From: Selenomonas sp. GACV-9 | GTDB taxonomy: Bacteria > Bacillota > Negativicutes > Selenomonadales > Selenomonadaceae | Assembly (NCBI GenBank): GCA_900116485.1 | Contig: FPAX01000003.1 | Coordinates: forward strand, 1 to 64,000 | Direction of reading: 5' to 3' | DNA: 64,000 bases | Shown here: positions 29,821 through 39,371 of the stretch, piece after piece | How the letters are laid out: every line of letters begins with the position of its first letter | Numbering within the stretch: position 1 is the stretch's first letter | Notes under the pieces: generated by a model | The model's database searches: none | Seen by the model: the letters and a program-made list of their open reading frames with translations, nothing else | Told to the model about the DNA's origin: nothing | Program-made: the position numbers and the translations under genes

Positions 29821-31203
29821 TTAATACTTACTAGCAGATGCTTTTGCTTTTGCATCTATAATTATAACAGTTGCTGGATTTAAGCCTTTCAAGGTCATTT
29901 CTTGGAATTTATCATTGACTGCTTCTATCCTTTTGCTGCATTTTCCATTATCAACTAATACAAAAATTTTATTTTCTGTTTTTTCCGCCTTTGCATATTC
30001 TTCAATCTGTATTTCCAACCCATGAACACACTGAGCGTTTGAAGTGAGCTTTACTTCTATAACAGTCTTATCATTCCCACGACTAATTTTGAAATCGACT
30101 GGTCCTCTCCCCATATTTTCTTCCGGATTCATATCCCAATTATGCTCTTGACAATACAAATAACCAACTGCTTGAATTGTTTTTTGTACAAACTTTTCCG
30201 AGTCCCAATTGAAAGGATTTATTATTAAATCACTTCCTTTTTGAAATTCAACCCAATGTTTAAAAGCATCTAATATCTTCTTTGATGCCTCAAATGAGTT
30301 ATTAGCATTTTCCTCAGAAAATCTAATTTCATCAAGTATCGTATCTATTACATACTGTTCATTATCCATGACATTTAATCGACTTACATTTTCAGCATTA
30401 TATCCTGAAAGAATTCTCATAAGTTTTTTGGGATCATTCAAAACGTTTTCTCGAATCCATTTCTTCTTCTCTTTAATAGAATTTTTGTTCCAATTATCCA
30501 AAACTATTTCATTTATTTCATTTCGAATAACTTCATTTTCTCGACAAACGCGTTCAATATCATCCCAGTTACGAGCAATTGGCATTTCTTGAAGAATGTC
30601 AATTGGCAATAATAAAATCTTTGTTTTTTTAAAAGGATTTAATGGTATTCCTTCTTCAAAACTAATATTAGGATAAGCCGTTTCATTAATTTTCAATTCT
30701 TCATATATTCTTCTAGAATATGCATTAATATCGTCATATACCAATCTAGCAATCATATCACTGATTCTATCTGGTCCAACATTTTCTTCAAACAAACTAA
30801 TCAAGTGAAACAGCTCAGGATGAATAGATGCTTTTTTGATAATATGATATGCATCTTTGATTATCTGTTCTCTAAGGGTATCACCAAAGCCCGCTCCATG
30901 ACCACTTTTAGAAAATCCAAGATTTATTCCATTTACTTCTGAAAAAGAAAATTTCTTAAAAGCGGATTTATAAAATTTGTCTTTTAGATTTGTCGATTCT
31001 GCAGATTCTAATAGCATTTCTATTTCACTAAAATATTTATTAATATTAGCATACGAATCAGCAAATTCAGGAATAGTCGTCACTTGAAGTCTCTTAATAT
31101 TTATAAAAAATGGACTATCCTTATCTAACAAACAATCAAAAACACCTTTTTGACGTATAACTCTTTTATCTATAGAGAAATAAGTTGAAAAAAGTACGCT
31201 CAT
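29821..31203 (-). CDS. PD-(D/E)XK nuclease-like protein of unknown family
   Basis: A 460-residue product from the ATG at 31203 (GGAGG 6 nt upstream). The N-terminal 330 residues show no domain I recognise. The C-terminal part has a candidate nuclease core: YCQEHNWDMNPEENMGRGPVD..VIEVKLTSNAQCVHG, that is Asp, 13 residues, then E-V-K, followed by a helix with QIEEYAKAE. Codon use is strikingly AT-rich even next to its island neighbours, a sign of separate acquisition. It occupies the slot between methylase and helicase where other systems carry an effector; DrmC (PLD nuclease) is missing here. A nuclease function is inferred only. Confidence 0.65.
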   Translation of the reverse strand: MSVLFSTYFSIDKRVIRQKGVFDCLLDKDSPFFINIKRLQVTTIPEFADSYANINKYFSEIEMLLESAESTNLKDKFYKSAFKKFSFSEVNGINLGFSKSGHGAGFGDTLREQIIKDAYHIIKKASIHPELFHLISLFEENVGPDRISDMIARLVYDDINAYSRRIYEELKINETAYPNISFEEGIPLNPFKKTKILLLPIDILQEMPIARNWDDIERVCRENEVIRNEINEIVLDNWNKNSIKEKKKWIRENVLNDPKKLMRILSGYNAENVSRLNVMDNEQYVIDTILDEIRFSEENANNSFEASKKILDAFKHWVEFQKGSDLIINPFNWDSEKFVQKTIQAVGYLYCQEHNWDMNPEENMGRGPVDFKISRGNDKTVIEVKLTSNAQCVHGLEIQIEEYAKAEKTENKIFVLVDNGKCSKRIEAVNDKFQEMTLKGLNPATVIIIDAKAKASASKY

Positions 31204-31234
31204 GAAAATCCTCCGATGTATTTTTACTATGGAA

Positions 31235-34200
31235 TTAATCCTTATACTTTTTTTCAAAAAATCCCCATACCGTATCATAATCTTTTTCACGATCACAACA
31301 GATGAATGGCGCGACGTATTCTACCGTGCGCTCGCGAGGACCGCCTGGCTGAGTATCGTCGGTGAAGGAATGAGCATAGGTCTTTCCAGCCGAATAATCT
31401 TTGATTGTTTCCCATTCATTCTTGTCTACACCGATGTATTTGCGTCCCTGGTCATCTTTTCCAGTCATGCCTTTGTTGACGGTGAAGACAATACGACCAT
31501 TGGCATCGTACCAGGTATCGGCTTCATAGCTCTGTAAAACAGGGAACTGGATACGGTAGATGGTCTTAAGCTGCGTCAGCGTCATGCCTAGAGCCATCGC
31601 CGTCAGAACATCAAGCTCCACCAATGCCTCACGGCGCTCATAGTCTGTACGCAACGGCGTATGCCAATCCCATTGACTGGTCAGATTTGCAAATTTTGAC
31701 TGATCAAGCCGGGAATTTTTTTTTGCCCATGAATCAGTGCCATATGACTTGTCAAATTGCCGCTGCCAAAGATCAGCATAGTAAACAGTTAAACAGTTCA
31801 GTAATAAAGCGCGTAATTTGATGGCATTATCAAACTTCGAATGAACAATCGGAAAAAGCATATTCGTATTATAATTTACATGACCCTTTCCAATGGTTTT
31901 TACCAGAAAATCAAATGGTAAACTGCATTCCAAACCTGCCATCAATGGCACAAAAGCTTCATCTTGATAAGCTATACCAAAAACGGTATTTACATAAGCT
32001 GTTCCTGGCGGAATAATACATGCTGCTAAAGTACGTTCCGATGTAGAACCAACCATTTCACGATTCACAATACGATAAAGTGAATAAAATTTCTTTTTCC
32101 ATGGTGTTATAGGAATCCGCCGTTGATATTCATCCATCGAACAAGATGGCTTATATTTACTACGAATAAGATAGCCTTCGGACATATCCGTCAGATCTAC
32201 TCGATCATAGTCGCTATTGACTTTATAAATTCGTCGTGTAGTTTGGAAACACGGATTTGCTATATTGATATGCGCACCAGATAAAATCATCTCTTGATAT
32301 GAGTCAGGAAAAGATACATTCGTAACCATAGTACCATCTTGTTGTGAATTTGTCTCATTCCAGAATTGTGTGGTATACACAGCATCTTCTAAACCTGCGA
32401 CTTTATCCTTTTGTTGATTTAGGCACCTCAACACCTCAAGAAGTTCTTTTGCATGGATAACAGGAAGGCGTGCCTGCTGCCATTTACATCCACCATCAAA
32501 CAGGTTAGCAAAAAGTTGCAGTTCCTTCTGGGTAATATGAATCATACGATGAGGATGACCAGTAATATTCCATCCACCTTTTTCATCTTTGAATCCTGGA
32601 ATAGCTTTCCATTCGTCACCATCAAAACATTCCGCAATAGTAGTTGGCCAATACAGATTATTGATAACTGTAAACGCGATAGCGTGTGGACCACCATAAA
32701 CGTTCAAAGAGAACGTGGTATGGTGGTGCACTTCGTGGAAAATTTTACGTTCATTTACGAACGCGAAACGCGTCCGCAAACGCCCGTATAAATTTTCCCG
32801 AAGTGCACCACCGTTCGGGTCGTCGAAGACGCCTTCTGGATGCACGAAAGCTGCGATGCCTTCCTGATTCTTTCGATTAGAAATTGTATAGAATGAAAGG
32901 GGTAAGAAACATTTGTAAAGATTTGCCTTCTGTCCTTTAAGTGATGGATAATTTGTCGTAGCGTTTAAGAAACTTTGTTGACCAGCCATTCGTTCATAGT
33001 CTTCAAAGTAATGGGCATACGTCGCTGCATCTTCCAATGCCTTTTCACGTTCCTGTGTGGTCTGCATTGCCGTCAATTTTTTCACAGCAAACATTGGATT
33101 TTTATCCCCAAGGATGCTCTGCTCATTCCACTCTAACTTGACCCAAGGCGGGTTCCCGATTTCGAGGCTCATACCTCCTTGATCTTTGAATACATCGGCA
33201 AACTCCAACTCCCAATGCAGGAATTTATTCTGACGAGCAATCTTTCGCACCAGTGCCATACGTGGGAACACCATACACAACTGATCGATATCCACTACAG
33301 TTCCCGACGGACTGATTTTACGCAGTTTTTCCGCCATAGCATCTTGTTCTTCCTCGCGGGCACTGGCAAAGAGTCCCAACTGCTGATCATGATCAAACAG
33401 ACTCTGCTCCGGACTCATCAGGTCTTCACCACCACTGGTAGAAACCGTTCCATCAAGAATAAAGCCTAATTCAGCCAGAAACTGGTCACGGGTTGGCAGT
33501 AAATCCGCCTGATTGATTGGCCAGAACCACAGTGCGCACCAGTAATCCATAGCAAACCGCAAACGAGCATACGGTCCAGCATTCTTCATATGCTCAGACT
33601 TATAGTATTTGCGATAGATTTCATCCTTGCAACGAATGGTCGTATGGCTATCGTATACATCATCCTGATAACCATAGATGGAGAGTTTATCACGTGTCTC
33701 CCGTTCAATTGCCTTACGCAGTTCCACCTGTTCATGCCATAAGGTATCGATGGACTTGGAAAGTTTCAGCATAACCGAAACCTGTTCATCATCATACGGC
33801 TTCGTGAAATCTTTCTGCCAGGTTTTGATTTTCTTGATGTTCTCCGGTTCCAAACTTTTGATGACTTTATCACCGTAGTCTGCCATCCCCGGATCACCAG
33901 TCAGAAAATGATATACCTGCTTCTTCGGCATACGATATTTATCTGTCTTGATGCGCTCCGGCGCATTTTCGTACCAGCGCATACCTTTGCCTGTAGACTG
34001 GAGCTCACTGACCGTATAGCATTCACGGCGGGCACCAATCAAGGAGTTGCCATTGACCAGCTGCGTGCCGAACCAGGGCACGAAGCCACCTTCATGGATG
34101 GTGTTGAGCCAGAGAGACACCTCTGCCAGCTCTACAGCCGTTGGATTTAGGTCAACGCCATAGACATTGCGGTCCGCAATGAACATCTTGATTTTCTGCA

Positions 34201-36040
34201 GTTCCTGAGGACGGCGGTCATAGGACAAAGACTCGCCCAGTTCTTCCTGACGCTTCTTCAGGTAGGCTTCTGCCAGCTGATTGATGGCTTCGTTGAGGAA
34301 TGCGGCTGAGCCCATAGCCGGCTCACAGACGGTCAGCTGCAGAATATCATCAGCGGTCTTGTCTTTCAGCAGTTCCTTCAACGCGTATTTGACCAGACAT
34401 TTCGTCAATACTTCCGGTGTATAGTAGGAAGCGGAAGTCTCGCGCTCACGGCCTGCCAGACGATAGATGAAGCTGCCCTGCTCATAGGTACGCAGGCTAC
34501 TCTTTGGATTCTTCGGTTCTACACGGACACGCTCTTCTTCCGTATAATTGTCCAGTTCTTCCTCTGGTACGAAATAACCAACATCCAGTTCATTGAACTC
34601 ATCCTTGGCACGCTTAACTTCATAGAGCTTTTCCTGTGCAATAAAACCACGGTATGAAAGCAATGCCTCATAAACGGCACCCATCTGGTTGATGCCAAGA
34701 TTTGCATAGGAAATACGCCCCCGGCGGGCATTCTTTTTGCCCGTATCACGGGTCAGGCTCATGAGATTGATGATACGCAGCATCACACGGTTCCGAAGTT
34801 TGGCAGAATGAACCAACTGCGTACGCTCCGGATCGAAAATATGTGCTTTGAGCGGTGGCAGGATAAAGTCATCCGTATGGCTTTCGATTTTGCGGTATTC
34901 CGCCTGCTTTTCCTCTGTTGTAGGGTAACCGGTATAGATAAGCTCGAAGAGTTTCTTCAGCGTATCGCCAATAAACGTCCCTTCCAGTACCTTTTCATCA
35001 GGCTGGATAGACATCTGCTCGGCAATCTCACGCAGGCTCTCTATGGAATAGCCAGTCACATAGGAAGCTGCCTTCATTGGTGCATAGCCGATATCTTCCC
35101 TTGACTCCATGAATAGGACGAAGAGCATCCGATACATGTAGCGCAGACACTGAAGCGTCAAATCCCCCGCATCCACAGGCTCCGCTACCATATCCCTGCC
35201 CTTGTTGTTCTTCAAGTCATAAAGGACCTCATTGCCCAGCAGCTCGATGCTTTCCCGCAGCGCATATTTGAGGTCTTCGGAAACTCCCGACACATTCTTT
35301 TCCGATGCTTCATTCAACTCATCCAGCAGAGATTTACCATCCTCCGGGCAAAGGCTGTCATGATGCAGCAGTACTGCCACGACCTGCCAGGTACTCTCAT
35401 CATTGCGGCTGAACAAGGTTTCCAAATCAAAGGACAGGCAGCGCTTCTCATTCCATTTATTACGATCCGCCAGGACAATCTGATTCATCCCGATGAACAG
35501 CAGCCAACGTGGCGGCTCCGTCTGGTCAAACAGAATTTTATTGGCCAATTCTTCGTTACCAATACTTGTCAGGCTTAGTTCCCCCATGTCAGGAGAGAAT
35601 ACACGGCTTTCCATGACTCCAGCAGAAAAATCCTGAGAAGCGGATAACAGTACCCACAACAAGGGCGCGCCAGTACTCTGCTTGATTTCCAAAGCTACTG
35701 GAACTGGCAGTTCTTCCTGCCCCTCTCCCAGCATTACCATTTCCGTCTTCATAGCAGGATAACCAAGAGCCGTCAGATATTCGCCTGCCAGACCGGCAAT
35801 TTGTTCCAGCGTCTCTGTATCAAAGCGTTCTTTCTGGAATCGTTCATGAGCCATATAGTAATGTCGGCTGGCAGCCCGCAGCTCCGACCATGGCGTTTTC
35901 GATTCCGTCTCTTTTGCGGACGTTTTCCAATCCGTAATCTGCGTTTTGATGTTGTCGGCAAAAATCGTGCTCAGATAATGGTTTGTATAGTATTCATTGA
36001 CATTATCAATGCCAGTCAAATCGATATCTTTCCCCACCAT
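31235..36040 (-). CDS. Large N6-adenine DNA methyltransferase (DrmMI-like)
   Basis: A 1601-residue protein. The SAM-binding motif EPAMGSAAFLNEA is near residue 571 and the catalytic NPPW near 961, spaced as in Eco57I/DrmMI/PglX-type gamma-class enzymes with long insertions. About 540 residues of N-terminal domain and a large C-terminal domain, presumably for target recognition, complete it. It likely marks host DNA so the helicases spare it. It begins 2 nt after the SNF2 helicase stop, so the two are coupled, as drmD-drmMI are in class 1 DISARM. Residues near 1430-1456 are encoded over copies of the dispersed palindrome. Confidence 0.85.
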   Translation of the reverse strand: MVGKDIDLTGIDNVNEYYTNHYLSTIFADNIKTQITDWKTSAKETESKTPWSELRAASRHYYMAHERFQKERFDTETLEQIAGLAGEYLTALGYPAMKTEMVMLGEGQEELPVPVALEIKQSTGAPLLWVLLSASQDFSAGVMESRVFSPDMGELSLTSIGNEELANKILFDQTEPPRWLLFIGMNQIVLADRNKWNEKRCLSFDLETLFSRNDESTWQVVAVLLHHDSLCPEDGKSLLDELNEASEKNVSGVSEDLKYALRESIELLGNEVLYDLKNNKGRDMVAEPVDAGDLTLQCLRYMYRMLFVLFMESREDIGYAPMKAASYVTGYSIESLREIAEQMSIQPDEKVLEGTFIGDTLKKLFELIYTGYPTTEEKQAEYRKIESHTDDFILPPLKAHIFDPERTQLVHSAKLRNRVMLRIINLMSLTRDTGKKNARRGRISYANLGINQMGAVYEALLSYRGFIAQEKLYEVKRAKDEFNELDVGYFVPEEELDNYTEEERVRVEPKNPKSSLRTYEQGSFIYRLAGRERETSASYYTPEVLTKCLVKYALKELLKDKTADDILQLTVCEPAMGSAAFLNEAINQLAEAYLKKRQEELGESLSYDRRPQELQKIKMFIADRNVYGVDLNPTAVELAEVSLWLNTIHEGGFVPWFGTQLVNGNSLIGARRECYTVSELQSTGKGMRWYENAPERIKTDKYRMPKKQVYHFLTGDPGMADYGDKVIKSLEPENIKKIKTWQKDFTKPYDDEQVSVMLKLSKSIDTLWHEQVELRKAIERETRDKLSIYGYQDDVYDSHTTIRCKDEIYRKYYKSEHMKNAGPYARLRFAMDYWCALWFWPINQADLLPTRDQFLAELGFILDGTVSTSGGEDLMSPEQSLFDHDQQLGLFASAREEEQDAMAEKLRKISPSGTVVDIDQLCMVFPRMALVRKIARQNKFLHWELEFADVFKDQGGMSLEIGNPPWVKLEWNEQSILGDKNPMFAVKKLTAMQTTQEREKALEDAATYAHYFEDYERMAGQQSFLNATTNYPSLKGQKANLYKCFLPLSFYTISNRKNQEGIAAFVHPEGVFDDPNGGALRENLYGRLRTRFAFVNERKIFHEVHHHTTFSLNVYGGPHAIAFTVINNLYWPTTIAECFDGDEWKAIPGFKDEKGGWNITGHPHRMIHITQKELQLFANLFDGGCKWQQARLPVIHAKELLEVLRCLNQQKDKVAGLEDAVYTTQFWNETNSQQDGTMVTNVSFPDSYQEMILSGAHINIANPCFQTTRRIYKVNSDYDRVDLTDMSEGYLIRSKYKPSCSMDEYQRRIPITPWKKKFYSLYRIVNREMVGSTSERTLAACIIPPGTAYVNTVFGIAYQDEAFVPLMAGLECSLPFDFLVKTIGKGHVNYNTNMLFPIVHSKFDNAIKLRALLLNCLTVYYADLWQRQFDKSYGTDSWAKKNSRLDQSKFANLTSQWDWHTPLRTDYERREALVELDVLTAMALGMTLTQLKTIYRIQFPVLQSYEADTWYDANGRIVFTVNKGMTGKDDQGRKYIGVDKNEWETIKDYSAGKTYAHSFTDDTQPGGPRERTVEYVAPFICCDREKDYDTVWGFFEKKYKD
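31673..31755. repeat. Palindrome array in the methyltransferase gene
   Basis: TTGACTGGTCAG at 31673-31684, TTGACTGATCAA at 31696-31707 (one mismatch) and ATGACTTGTCAA at 31744-31755. Read in-frame as LTSQ, LDQS and FDKS. Confidence 0.8.
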
Positions 36041-36042
36041 TG

Positions 36043-38901
36043 TCAGTTAGCTCCTTTCTGCTGACCAGTCAAAACAGCAATAACACGGATATAAGGCTGA
36101 TTTTCGATAGTCATAGAATCATTGACCCACTTCGTGAAGTCCTTGAATAACGCATCCACTTCACGCATTTTCTCTTCACGCTTACGCTCACCCTTATTTT
36201 GGAACAACGTGAGCTGATAAGCTTTATGTTTGTCTTCCAGTTCTGCCAGTTTCGTGAGCTCTTCATCAATCTGATCTTTTGTTCGCTCCTGATACGCCTG
36301 ATAGAATCCTGCCAGATAATCTTTTGCCTGTGCAACTGCATCCTGCAGCAGTCCCTGATTTGCGGTCTTTTCTCCTGCATGATGATTCTCACGGTCTACC
36401 TGATTGGGTATAGCATTCTCAGCCTGAACATGTGCTGCAGACAACACGCTCTCCAAGGACATTGCCTCAACGAATTTTCCCTTTTCATAGCGCAAACCAA
36501 ACCACTCATCGACCAATGGTGTGGATTTTCGATTAGGAATACTGCCATTCATCAGGAAAATGCAGGTATCATCCGGCAGATTCGGCATGACAGCCAGCGG
36601 TGCTTCATCCCGATTATAAATCAGGCTTGCCTTATCATTCACCCAATCGAATATAGGGTGAAGCGGCCACAGATACTGGACTTCCGGCCAGGCATCGCCA
36701 TTCTTGTCCTGCTGACATTTACGGACTTCATCCATGCAGTACGTTTTATCGCTGACCAGACGCAAGGAATTTTTATCCTTGAGCATATCCGATACTTCTG
36801 CAGGCAGCAGACTCTTCATGCGATGCTTGATGTCTGCAGTCAGGTTGATATCGACTCCATGCACAGTCTCAAGTTTCGAGACGGGATGCTCCTCCGACTG
36901 ATTGAAATACTTCATGGCCTGGAAGAGATACTCCGTATCACTGTACAAAGTTTCATCCTTGCTGATTTTTGGTGCAGAATCCTCCACTTCTGATGCATCA
37001 GACAGCAGGAATTCCAATGGATCGAACTCTGCCACGTTATCATCCATCATCTTGCTGAACTCCTCAGCACTCTGCCCCTGCTCCATTGCCTGGGATACCA
37101 CAGACTCTTCTTCCTCCACAGCATACTGTCCCAGAAGCGTTGCCGGATCGCCAATGTTCTTCAGAGCCTGTTCTTCTTTCTCCACAAGAATCTGCAACAG
37201 ACGGATGTCACCACGGATTTTCTCATTCTCCGTTTCATTGACCAGATAACGAATATCTGGCTGCTTCGTCTGTCCATAACGGTCAATACGACCATTGCGC
37301 TGCTGGAATACCATCAGAGACCAGGGCAAATCGAAATGAATCATGCGATGGCTTAGATAATGGAGGTTCAAACCTTCTGATGCGACATCTGAAGCCACCA
37401 GTACACGAACCTTCGCACTAGCACGACCGAAATCCTCAACAATCCGTTGCTGGTCCTCATCGCTCATGGCACCGGAGATTTTCTCAATCTCGCCCTTCTT
37501 CAAGCGCAGATCTTTCGCCAACTGTTCATACAGATATTCCATCGTATCGACACGTTCCGTAAAAATAACGATACGGTCATCGTCAGTTTTGCGGTTCCAG
37601 GCATACTCTTTATCCTGCAGAATATCTAACAATTTCTGATAGCGTGAAAAGCTACTGGGAGTAATCTGTTCCAGTGCAGAGTGAAGCTCTTCCAGCAGAC
37701 GGATATCTTTGATCTGGTCATCCTCATATTTCTTCCGCAGCTTCTTTAACCGAGACTCGATGGTCCTCATGCAGGCAGCGGGGCTGGAAAATAATGCTTT
37801 TTCCAGGCTTGTCTTGAAGAGCTGGCCTTTTCCCTGCTTTTTCTCGATATCCATATCCAGCTGCATTTCTGTGAATACTTGATAGGCATCTTCTTCCGCG
37901 AAAGATGCCCGGCATTTTTCCTCAGAAATCTTACGGTCCAAGACTACACCGCTCATCTGGTCTTTGACATCCTTCTTGAAGCGGCGAACAAAAAGTCCTT
38001 TGATTTCATCTGCCGTATATTCTTCCGGATTTGCAATAGCGGTCGGATCCAGCATATTCATCAACGAAGCAAAGCTTTTCGCCTTGCCATCATGCGGCGT
38101 AGCCGACAGCATGATCATGGTATCCGAACGGCCAGCCAGCAGTTCTGCCAATCTTGCACGCTGAGAGGTACGGTCACTACGGGATGCTACGCTCTGTGCC
38201 TCATCAATGACAATGATATCCCAATAAGCACGTTCCAGATGGGTACGGTAAGCCACATCATTTTTCAACGTATCGATAGAGATGATGGTTTTATCGTAAT
38301 AGAAGAACGGATTATAGGTAGATGGCAATTTTGCACGAATCTGACGAATCTTATTGGAATCAAGGCGCACCAAAGGAATGGTGAAGCGATTCCACATTTC
38401 TTTCTGGAACTGCACCATCATAGCCTTGCCGGTTACGACCAGGATTCTTTTCCCCTTACCACGTAAGATAAGTTCGCTCATGAGAATTCCCGCCTCAAGA
38501 GTCTTACCAAGACCAACTGCATCTGCAATCAAAATACGTTGCCGTGACTGATTCAATGCAATCTGCGCCGGTTCCAGCTGATAATTCATCGTATCCATCG
38601 CAGCACGATTACCTACATGGATAGCATTATCGGTAGGGATACGTTTACGCCACTGACTTTCAAGATAAAGGAGCGTATTACGATACTGTGGCGATTCATC
38701 CACAATCAGCTTTACCTTTGTCGGATCTACTGGAATAACTGTATCAATATCATCCAAGAAAATCGCATTGCGATCCCTTACCAACGGAGAGATGCCGATG
38801 CAATGAAGTGCACGAGCTCCCATGGTATTCTTTTCTATCTTCTTAATCATCCATTCTTCGTCACGAATGATGACGCGCATCCCCGGTGCAAACTTCGTCA
38901 T
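36043..38901 (-). CDS. SNF2-family helicase (DrmD-like)
   Basis: A 952-residue SF2 DNA translocase. The Walker A region ADAVGLGKTLEAG is near residue 129, DEAQ near 235, SATPHDG near 265, and motif VI QQRNGRIDRYGQ near 539. The last 350 residues are an uncharacterised C-terminal domain with a coiled-coil stretch. The short N-terminal beta-rich region (TKFAPGMRVIIRDEEW) is typical of DISARM DrmD and related helicases. GGGAGG lies 5 nt before the ATG. It follows the XRE gene by 36 nt and precedes the methylase by 2 nt. A palindrome copy (36061-36072) encodes LTGQ close to its C-terminus. Confidence 0.88.
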   Translation of the reverse strand: MTKFAPGMRVIIRDEEWMIKKIEKNTMGARALHCIGISPLVRDRNAIFLDDIDTVIPVDPTKVKLIVDESPQYRNTLLYLESQWRKRIPTDNAIHVGNRAAMDTMNYQLEPAQIALNQSRQRILIADAVGLGKTLEAGILMSELILRGKGKRILVVTGKAMMVQFQKEMWNRFTIPLVRLDSNKIRQIRAKLPSTYNPFFYYDKTIISIDTLKNDVAYRTHLERAYWDIIVIDEAQSVASRSDRTSQRARLAELLAGRSDTMIMLSATPHDGKAKSFASLMNMLDPTAIANPEEYTADEIKGLFVRRFKKDVKDQMSGVVLDRKISEEKCRASFAEEDAYQVFTEMQLDMDIEKKQGKGQLFKTSLEKALFSSPAACMRTIESRLKKLRKKYEDDQIKDIRLLEELHSALEQITPSSFSRYQKLLDILQDKEYAWNRKTDDDRIVIFTERVDTMEYLYEQLAKDLRLKKGEIEKISGAMSDEDQQRIVEDFGRASAKVRVLVASDVASEGLNLHYLSHRMIHFDLPWSLMVFQQRNGRIDRYGQTKQPDIRYLVNETENEKIRGDIRLLQILVEKEEQALKNIGDPATLLGQYAVEEEESVVSQAMEQGQSAEEFSKMMDDNVAEFDPLEFLLSDASEVEDSAPKISKDETLYSDTEYLFQAMKYFNQSEEHPVSKLETVHGVDINLTADIKHRMKSLLPAEVSDMLKDKNSLRLVSDKTYCMDEVRKCQQDKNGDAWPEVQYLWPLHPIFDWVNDKASLIYNRDEAPLAVMPNLPDDTCIFLMNGSIPNRKSTPLVDEWFGLRYEKGKFVEAMSLESVLSAAHVQAENAIPNQVDRENHHAGEKTANQGLLQDAVAQAKDYLAGFYQAYQERTKDQIDEELTKLAELEDKHKAYQLTLFQNKGERKREEKMREVDALFKDFTKWVNDSMTIENQPYIRVIAVLTGQQKGAN
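36061..36072. repeat. Single palindrome near the SNF2 gene 3' end
   Basis: CTGACCAGTCAA; nine residues from the C-terminus, read in-frame as LTGQ. Confidence 0.75.
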
Positions 38902-38937
38902 GTCAACCTCCCGAACCTCTACCTATACGACTAGCCT

Positions 38938-39147
38938 TCACTCATCTTCTGGCACAATCTCAATCACATCATCAAAAGTACAATCCAACACCTGACAGAT
39001 TTTCACCAAAATAGCCAGTGAGATATATTCGTTACGAGATAACTTAGCCAAGGTACTTCCACTGATTCCAGCCATTGCCGCAAACTTTGTCTTCTTCAAA
39101 TTTTTATCGATTAGGAGCTTGAACAATCTGTTATAAGAAACTGCCAT
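38938..39147 (-). CDS. XRE-family regulator (Cro/C1-type HTH)
   Basis: A 69-residue single-domain DNA-binding protein. The helix-turn-helix is recognisable in KFAAMAGISGSTLAKLSRNEYISLAILVKICQVLDC, with an acidic tail. AAGGAGG is upstream of the ATG. It is the promoter-proximal gene of the defence operon and probably autoregulates it through sites around its own -10 region. Small XRE regulators of this type are common in front of BREX and restriction loci. Confidence 0.88.
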   Translation of the reverse strand: MAVSYNRLFKLLIDKNLKKTKFAAMAGISGSTLAKLSRNEYISLAILVKICQVLDCTFDDVIEIVPEDE

Positions 39148-39165
39148 AACATCCTCCTTACTACA

Positions 39166-39211
39166 TGCGCATTATATTATTAATTATAACAAAAATATAC
39201 GACTTTGCGCA
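39166..39211 (-). promoter_or_regulatory. Promoter and candidate operators of the defence operon
   Basis: TATAAT (39183-39188 on the minus strand) in a very AT-rich stretch is bracketed by two TGCGCA hexamers (39166-39171 and 39206-39211), which break the AT context. They are candidate binding sites for the XRE protein. No good -35 box is seen. Confidence 0.5.
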
Positions 39212-39301
39212 CATAAATAAGAATGTATGGCCCAACCTTATGTAACCACTGCCAATGACCTTTCAAACAAGTATGTGCCGTATTTCTACCAGCATCAAAA
39301 A

Positions 39302-39344
39302 AGCCGACATTGAAATCGTCAACTTGACCACTTCGATGTCGGCT
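39302..39344 (-). terminator. Terminator ending the mutase operon
   Basis: AGCCGACAT pairs with ATGTCGGCT, extended by inner pairs, and TTTTTT follows on the minus strand. It insulates the mutase operon from the defence operon. Confidence 0.88.
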
Positions 39345-39371
39345 CTATTTTTAATTTCTCTTTTTTGTCAG

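Noticed and set aside
36043-38901. PLD nuclease (DrmC) domain inside the SNF2 helicase
   Set aside because: No HxK motifs with the right context were found in it or in the other island proteins.
19452-39147. Defence island as a prophage or integrative element
   Set aside because: No integrase, transposase, terminase, structural phage gene or flanking direct repeat was seen; pheS and the mutase operon flank it directly.
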